DNA of 64,000 nucleotides from Bagarius yarrelli (Eukaryota > Chordata > Actinopteri > Siluriformes > Sisoridae): the NCBI GenBank assembly GCA_005784505.1, contig VCAZ01000017.1:3407572-3471571 (forward strand), read 5' to 3'. Made by a program: the position numbers and the translations under genes. The notes under the pieces are model-generated. The model had not been told where the DNA came from. It saw only the letters and a list, made by a program, of their open reading frames with translations, and ran no database searches. This document shows positions 58,213 to 64,000 of the stretch, piece by piece. The number at the start of each line of letters is the position of its first letter. The first letter of the stretch is position 1.

Positions 58213-59160
58213 AAATGAGTATAGATATAGATGGATGAATGAAGTGGACAATGTAATGTTCAAAGTGGACAATGTGTTGCTATGATTGGATGTACTACGT
58301 AAAAAATTAAAAAAAAATTGTGTCGATCTAGATGGAGGTACATTGTGGCAAGTGTTGTAGATATAATTGTTAAAAGTGGGAACTCTGTAGCTATTGGTAG
58401 ACGTACAATGTGTAGTATTGATGTGAATAAATGTACAAAATGGACAATTTACAAAGTGGACCTTGTGAAGATGGAAATTGTGTAGCTGTAGATAGATGTG
58501 CAAGGTGGACATGCTGTAGATAGACAGTTTCTGACTGTACCAAACTTGAAATTGTGTCACTGTAGATAAAGTATATTGTGTAAATTGTATACTGACCATA
58601 GAAATGGTCTGTCTGTAACGGAAGGAAATAAAGCTCAAACTGGCATATTATGTGCGTGGTGTGTGTGTGATTGTGTGTGTGTGCATTCGCAACGGCTCAC
58701 AAAAGGCTTATAAAGAAGCATCGTTCTTGCCCGTTTACTGCACGCCACCACAATATTTCATGCCCCTGCTCCCCGGGTGGCTTTATCCTCAACTAACAAG
58801 AACATGAATTTAGGATAAATCCCTCAAACATGTGCAGGAATAAATATACATCCCTTACTGCTTTATTTCTTCATGTTTACGTCACATGGGGACAAAAAAA
58901 AACTTTCAGGAGCTGCTCTCACCTGACACTCCGACGTCGGCTAGCACGACCTTCTTGCGGTCCTTCACGCTGCTGATCTGCGGGAAGTACACATCCAAGG
59001 CCAGGAAGGCCATGCAGCAAATGAAGGCCAGAGTGCCCATTCCTACGGCATAGTTACAGGCGTTCTGGTTCCGGTTGAAGACGCAGTACTCCACCACCTC
59101 GTGCGGCCTGTTCACGTAGCCCTCGTTAGCAATGCAGCCGAATATCACTAATGAGAACAG
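55117..59160 (-). CDS. syngr1: SYNGR1, synaptogyrin-1, partial (exon 1 missing)
   Basis: Synaptogyrins are four-pass MARVEL-domain proteins of synaptic vesicles. Exons found (minus strand): exon 2 at 59160-58923, exon 3 at 57468-57323, then either a short alternative last exon at 57093-56992 or the long one at 55341-55117. Exons 2 and 3 give 128 codons. With the long tail 202 aa are visible, and with the short tail 161 aa. Adding roughly 33 residues of exon 1 gives lengths near human isoforms 1a (233 aa) and 1b. YFPQISSVKDRKK and ANQWQ are synaptogyrin hallmarks. The neighbouring TAB1 supports SYNGR1 rather than SYNGR2/3. Teleost a/b paralogue status is unresolved. Exon 1 was sought up to 64000 and not found. 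Confidence 0.94.
55408..55550. repeat. (AT)n microsatellite in SYNGR1
   Basis: About 140 bp of interrupted TA repeat starting about 65 bp upstream of the long last exon. Confidence 0.9.
55636..55670 (+). repeat. (GA)n microsatellite
   Basis: gagaga run in the SYNGR1 intron. Confidence 0.8.
56165..56300 (-). mobile_element. SINE of the 'ccggcgccgtggtgtag' family, reversed
   Basis: Reversed it reads ggcccacgctgtggtgtagc, gggttagggcaccggtaccc, acatgcgcaagttgttgcgc, tggtgacccgggttcggg. Confidence 0.65.
56606..56800 (-). mobile_element. tRNA-derived SINE, near full length, just past the SYNGR1 short last exon
   Basis: catttggcagacgcacttat, ccagagcgacttacat, gggggttaaaggccttgctt, ctggaaattgaaccccaatc, ttaaaccactgtgctaccac. 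Sense orientation for SYNGR1. Confidence 0.75.
56931..56936 (-). promoter_or_regulatory. syngr1: candidate polyadenylation signal for the SYNGR1 short form
   Basis: AATAAA on the minus strand, 55 nt downstream of the TGA of the short last exon. Position and hexamer fit a poly(A) signal, but the region is AT-rich and chance occurrence is possible. Confidence 0.4.
56992..57093 (-). CDS. syngr1: SYNGR1 alternative last exon, short (1b-like) tail
   Basis: 102 bp, in phase with exon 3: AALTWVSLERLQTVKFEEEY, LKLCPPEPYQSYL, then TGA. Acceptor tttcag. The pattern AAL...RF/RL.....F.EEY.....P resembles the tail of human synaptogyrin isoform 1b (recalled from the family, not searched). It would finish membrane span 4 differently and give a short cytosolic tail. 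A UG repeat of about 70 nt lies immediately upstream of the acceptor, and an AATAAA lies 55 nt past the stop. Confidence 0.8.
   Translation of the reverse strand, partial: AALTWVSLERLQTVKFEEEYLKLCPPEPYQSYL
57101..57172 (+). repeat. (CA)n microsatellite abutting the SYNGR1 short last exon
   Basis: About 35 CA units on plus, i.e. a (TG)n run on the sense strand ending seven to eight bases before the acceptor of the exon at 57093. Confidence 0.92.
57250..57279 (+). repeat. (GT)n microsatellite downstream of SYNGR1 exon 3
   Basis: About 15 GT units, (CA)n on the sense strand, 45-75 nt past the exon 3 donor. Confidence 0.88.
57323..57468 (-). CDS. syngr1: SYNGR1 exon 3
   Basis: 146 bp encoding AFWSFVWFVGFCFMANQWQV (span 3), then AKPEDNPLKEGADAARAAIT and FSFFSIFTW (start of span 4). 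Acceptor ctgcag, phase 0 at the end. The donor after TGG is gtctgt, a weak match to consensus, which may help the choice between the two downstream last exons. Reading through the donor would add about 20 residues of CA-repeat-coded histidine/threonine and is unlikely. Confidence 0.93.
57568..57890 (-). repeat. Dispersed fish element, SYNGR1 intron 2
   Basis: tatagacaaaagtatcagga, cagctgaccatcacatgaat, gtgaggaggtctggggttta, cagggctctgttcaggacat: pieces of the element seen at 9013 and 59250, in opposite orientation. Confidence 0.5.
57978..58110 (+). mobile_element. tRNA-derived SINE, SYNGR1 intron 2
   Basis: agctgtggtagcttgctgtc head, gaagtgaattcccaggacca, then tggtcccctttaaacaagat and ccttaactcttaactgct. 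Confidence 0.6.
58122..58210. repeat. (AT)n microsatellite
   Basis: About 85 bp of TA repeat with one break. Confidence 0.9.
58220..58600 (+). repeat. Degenerate short tandem repeat, SYNGR1 intron 2
   Basis: Recurring pieces aaagtggacaatgtg, tagatgtacaatgtg and gtgtagctgtagatagatg with irregular spacing; looks like an old minisatellite. Confidence 0.5.
58923..59160 (-). CDS. syngr1: SYNGR1 exon 2
   Basis: 238 bp. It begins LFSLVIFGCIANEGYV (end of membrane span 1), continues through a vesicle-lumen loop with two cysteines (EYCVFNRNQNACNYAVG), span 2 (GTLAFICCMAFLALDVYF) and the cytosolic loop QISSVKDRKKVVLADVGVS, and ends with one base of a codon. Acceptor tttag, donor G|gtgaga. The first residues continue a W that must come from exon 1. 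Confidence 0.95.
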
Positions 59161-59249
59161 CTAAAAGAGAGAGAATAAAGTGAGAGGAAGAGAAAAAGAA
59201 GATAGTTTGGGCATGTCAGCTTTATCAAATCTAGGAATAGTCAGTACTC

Positions 59250-59440
59250 CGACTCCACTGAACACTTTTGGGATGAACAGGAAACCCAGAGTGAACACCA
59301 GACCTTTGCTTAATGCCCCATCATGTGACACCACCTAGTAGAAAACCTTTTCAGAAGTGTGGAGGTTGTTGAAGGAGATGAAAGAGACTAAATCTGGAAT
59401 ACAATGTTCAAAATAGACATACCAATGGGTTGGTTAGGTG
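59250..59440 (+). repeat. Dispersed fish element, partial
   Basis: actgaacacttttgggatga, gaacaccagacctttgctta, agtgtggaggttgttgaagg, actaaatctggaatacaatg, as at 9013-9290. Confidence 0.55.
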
Positions 59441-59559
59441 TCTATAATCAGGGCTGACAAAATTGCTAGCCCCACGTCTAGCAGCTATTATGTCTTCTAG
59501 TCGGCATTCGAAAATGTCTCCCACCCTGGCCGTTGGACTATGATCCGCTAATTTCCTTA

Positions 59560-59835
59560 TTCCTGGGGATCCGCTGAAGCCTATCCCAACTGTTTTTAAA
59601 AGGCAAAGGCAGTAGGGGTACACCCTGGACAGGTTGCCACTCACACTCTCTCCTATGGGCAATCAACCTAACATACATGTTTTTAGACTGTGGGAGGAAA
59701 CCAGAGTACCCAGAATAAACCCATGCAAGCACATGGAAAACATGCAAACTCCACACCGAAAGGCCCCCTGTCCAGGAATTGAACCCGGGCCTTGTTGCTG
59801 TGCGGCAACAGTGCTGACCACTAAGCCTCAAATTA
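59560..59835 (+). repeat. 'gtcgccag' family dispersed repeat
   Basis: ctggggatccgctgaagcct, caccctggacaggttgccac, gactgtgggaggaaaccaga, gtgcggcaacagtgctgacc. Confidence 0.65.
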
Positions 59836-61050
59836 GATAAGATGTGTAATGATAAGTGTAATTCGTGTTTTTAAAATGTTTTGTCTCCTATATAATATTT
59901 AACATTACAAATAATATCTTTTATACCTGTAGGGCTACCGGGGATTGAAAAGCCCAGATAATACACTATGTTTGGTATAGATATATATATTTGGCATTTA
60001 TTTATTTAACATTTTGCTACCACATGCAGTATAAGTTAATACATATGATTTTTTTCTATAATTTCTTATAATGAAGAAGTACAGAAAATTTAATTAACGG
60101 TCCTGGAACCAACGGACAATTAGATTTAACAGATAAAATTAGTCCCTATTAATCCGTTAAATCAAAGTTTTTGTGGTATTTTTAATAAAAAGGATCTAGC
60201 TTTTATCTCAAAAAGGGAACAAACTATTTATAAATCTGTTCAACAACATGAATTTACAGTGAAGGTGAAACTACAAGAAAGTTTCGGGGAGAATTTCTTT
60301 ATCTGAAGCAGGTGGTGCTTATTTTAGAAGAACAGATGGGGTCTCAGGTTGACAAAAGGACACACAGAAAAGTAACTGATGAAGCAGAAAGCATGACCAT
60401 AAACCCTCGCTTCTTCTTTCGCCTAATTTTAAAAGCAAGAACGGAGGAGGTGATTGTTTATTAGTGAAGGTGTTGGGTTGCTAACTGGTAGATTGTGGGA
60501 TTGATTCCCAGGACCAACAATTACCAATTTACCACTAAAAAAATATCACTTCAACTGTAGAAAATAATCATCAATGATCATAAGCATGTGTTTAGAACCC
60601 TGTGCCTTTTAGTGGGCATGTGTGTGGGGTTGTTGTGTATATTGTGCCCTAGGCATTTGTTTGCCAACAGTGCCAGGGCCATGTGTGTGTATGTGTGTGT
60701 GTGTGTGTGTTGCGTGTAGGGATCAGAGAGGAAGCTGTTGGTGCCTCTGGAGGGTGCCGCGATTTGCACAGCTGTTGAATGCAACTCTGACATTGAAGGA
60801 CACGTAACTGTGGAGCGACAGAACGTATGATCTCATCTCTTTGTCCTTCTCTACTACAAATCGGAACATCATGGGTTTGATTCCCAGCCTTGTTTTGGTT
60901 TGATTTTTTTATTTAGATTTTACATTATCTTTTATTTGTTTCATTCTTAAAATTAATTATCTGCTTGTCATCAACTCCCTGCAATTCTTTGCGAACCCCA
61001 GTTTGGGAAATCCTGGCTCTATAACACACACTGGTTGCTTGTATAGGCCT
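59836..61050. other. Presumed SYNGR1 intron 1, no exon seen
   Basis: Contains a fragment at 60070-60178 related to the TIR element at 3943 (acggtcctggaaccaacgga, gattaat-ccgttaaatcaaag), a SINE fragment at 60455-60530 and a GT repeat at 60683-60712. Confidence 0.5.
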
Positions 61051-61172
61051 GGTCTCTCTTTCTTTCTCTCTCTCTTTCTCTCTCTATCTCTCTATCCCTC
61101 TCTCTTTCTCTCTCTCTCCGTATCTTTCTCTGTCTGTATTTCTGTCTGTCTATCTGTCTATCTCTCTCTCTC
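61050..61172 (+). repeat. (CT)n-rich tract
   Basis: tctctctttctctctctatc-type repeat with tgtctgtctatc at its right end. Confidence 0.85.
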
Positions 61173-61773
61173 ATATCCCGTATCAACTATTTCTGATTTT
61201 TCTGGTCCACACCACTCCTGCATGTTAAGTCCGTCTCCGGGTGATGATCCCATTGCGACACTGGGGAATTATGGGATAGCGTGTGCGTCAGCAGCGTTGC
61301 GCCTGTGGTTGTGTCATTATATTGCCATGGCAACACACACAGACCTTTTAATGATGGGGCCGAGAAGCAGACTGTTTGTGTGTTAGAGGCCGCGTCGAAG
61401 GCGTATTTGTGATGGTAATACTTCATGTTTAATATATTGGATTTGATTATAAGAAAAAGGTGGAATAAGTGATTTCCTGCCTGGGTCACATGACATGGCA
61501 AACTGGTTGGCGACAGTGTTGTGGGTGAGGCTTAAGATCACAGTTTAGAGTTGCAGTTTATATCACTGTAAAATTGATATTAAAACGCACATGGTACTTG
61601 GATTACACTCGGAAAATTTCGAGCAAATTTCTGGAAATTTTTCATAGGAATTTTATTCTAGGAATTTCGGAAATATTAAGTGTTGTAAACCGAAATTTAT
61701 GGGAACTTAAATAATAGGAACTATAACCTGCGATTTGGCAAATTTCTGTTAACCAGATGCCTCAAACTTAGCT

Positions 61774-62418
<645 letters not shown>

Positions 62419-62419
62419 A

Positions 62420-63043
62420 GACGTTCAAACCTTCGGGCTTCAAACTTGTGCTCTACTTTTCTGTTGTGCCACATTAATCTGAGCTTTTCTGAAGATGATG
62501 TAATACATTATTCTCCTTGTGGCACAGAAAGTATTTTTGATCATGTGACAGACTAACCCTAGACTTTATATTTTGCATGTAACATGATTAAATGACTGCT
62601 GCTGAAACAAGTGAATAGACATCGCCAGCGGTGGACTGGCTATCTGGCGGACAGGGCATTTTCCAGCTGGGCTGGTGTACTTTTTGGGGCAGATACATTT
62701 TATACTGTTTTCATCTTTCATCACATCTTTAAACAACTTCTCTGTGAGTGTGTATCTGTCAAAATGATCAGAGAGAGACAGAGATGGAGAAGGAATGCAA
62801 GGGAGGCGCAAAGAAAGGTCCTTCAGACAGACACCACAAAGGTGTGCAAAGATAGGTAGTACTTGTAATGGTATGTAGTGGACTGGTCTATTTTGTTCCT
62901 TTCCAGCCCTGGACACATTACAGTTACTGTGGATATTTCTGTGGAAATACTGTGGAAATGCTCTTAATAATAATAATAATATCAATAACTTACTGATTGG
63001 GACAAATTTAACCTGTTAAGACATCAATATAAATACCCAAAAA
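62420..63043. other. Presumed SYNGR1 intron 1, no feature seen
   Basis: Unique-looking sequence. The 139-aa minus ORF has no recognisable domain. A short taa-repeat lies at 62967-62981. Confidence 0.45.
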
Positions 63044-63566
63044 TAGGGCTGGACAATATTCGATATCAATATATATATCACTTTTTTCAATACCTGCGAT
63101 ATGATTTTAAAATACATTTCCAATATTTCGATATACATCACAGCAATCGTTACTGAATGGTGTTTAGGGGCATAGCTGTCAGAAAGAGCAGAACACAAGT
63201 GGCTACTTGCGTAGTGTAACTCCGCCTTCTTATTTGCCCCTCCTACTCGTCTGAGCTCTATTCAACATGGCGGCTAAATAAACTCCATTTTAGTGCCACT
63301 GATTTATTACGTCTAAATGCAAATAAAAGGTGAACATTAATTTATTTGTACTGTTTTTTATTTCTAAAATATGATATAGTTTTTATAAGAGGTTTTAAAG
63401 ACCGCTTTATAATTTTTATTTTTTTAGATGTTTGTAGGTACAGACCGCCATTGGCAGTTTTTCTGTGGCTTTTCTAATATTCATATCGTTATCGGAATTA
63501 TATCGTATCGAGCGGAAATTAAGAACTATATCGTGATATAAAATTTGTTCATATCGGCCAGCCCTA
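63044..63566. mobile_element. hAT-like TIR element ('tagggctgg' ends)
   Basis: Left TAGGGCTGGACAATATTCGA, right ATCGGCCAGCCCTA; subterminal cgatat/atatcg words on both sides. Flanks cccaaaaa and cccttaat agree in 5 of 8 positions, a decayed 8-bp duplication at best. About 520 bp, no transposase ORF. Confidence 0.7.
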
Positions 63567-64000
63567 CCCTTAATGGCATTCTTTCAGCCTGAAGTTTTTA
63601 TGATGTTTTTCTCAAAAGTTACACACAATTTTATATTTTTGTACAATTTTTTGGACATTGAAGCTGTTCCAGGTCAGATTTGACTTGTATTTAATAAAAT
63701 GTTTGAGTTACATTAGGGTAAATGATGGGAATTTTGAAACTGTAAAAATGGTGACAGTGTTCAAGGGGTAAAACAGGACAACACACTCGCCCTGCTCTCC
63801 GAAACACTGTTTACGGAACAACAATCTATTTATTAACTTTAGATAAACTTTGCAAAAGAGCTGTAGGTCATAGTTTATTATTATAGACACATGTTATAAG
63901 GGCTTTATTCATACTGTAAGGACATTAAATATAGACAGTATGTAAGGATTAATGTCTATTTATTGAGCTTTAAAAGACCAAATAAAAATTCATGTCCAAA
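63567..64000. other. AT-rich sequence, no feature seen
   Basis: No exon-like segment; SYNGR1 exon 1 is not here. Confidence 0.5.

Overview
The window is vertebrate nuclear DNA, almost certainly from a teleost fish: genes split into small exons, introns packed with CA, GA, AT and GATA/GACA repeats, and tRNA-derived SINEs ending in the tail 'agcgacttacat...gcagacgcc' (reverse sense) that is familiar from fish genomes. A catfish is plausible because the SINEs recall catfish Mermaid-type elements, but the species cannot be fixed from the sequence alone. No bacterial, viral or organellar gene was recognised.

Two protein-coding genes are present, both on the minus strand. TAB1 (the TAK1-binding adaptor and pseudophosphatase) is complete: eleven coding exons between 50013 and 36741 join in frame into 495 codons plus stop. 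SYNGR1 (synaptogyrin-1, a four-pass synaptic vesicle protein) is partial: exons 2 and 3 and two alternative last exons lie between 59160 and 55117. Exon 1 was not found and probably lies to the right of base 64000. The order SYNGR1-TAB1 in the same orientation matches the mammalian SYNGR1-TAB1-MGAT3 block, so MGAT3 would be expected to the left. Its coding exon is not in the window. A CpG-rich island at about 26.6-27.4 kb is a candidate promoter for that or another gene.

Layout. 1-26 kb: AT-rich intergenic DNA with several terminal-inverted-repeat (TIR) elements, SINEs and a degenerate ~140-bp tandem repeat. 26.6-27.4 kb: CpG island. 27.4-28.6 kb: SINE and dispersed-repeat cluster. 28.6-32.0 kb: a 3.3-kb minisatellite whose unit grows from 34 to about 50 bp. 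32-36.7 kb: AT-rich repeats. 36.7-50.0 kb: TAB1. 50.1-55.1 kb: intergenic DNA with a SINE cluster, a 0.75-kb GA tract and a 25-bp minisatellite. 55.1-59.2 kb: SYNGR1 exons. 59.2-64 kb: presumed SYNGR1 intron 1, with a GATA/GACA array and a hAT-like element.

The two genes have unrelated jobs: TAB1 in TAK1/p38 signalling, SYNGR1 in synaptic vesicles. Points worth a second look are a GC-AG intron in TAB1, microsatellites placed directly against splice sites in both genes (including a long UG repeat just before the SYNGR1 alternative last exon), a minisatellite whose unit encodes a piece of a LINE-like reverse transcriptase, and the large minisatellite that begins inside a SINE head. No wholly new system was found.
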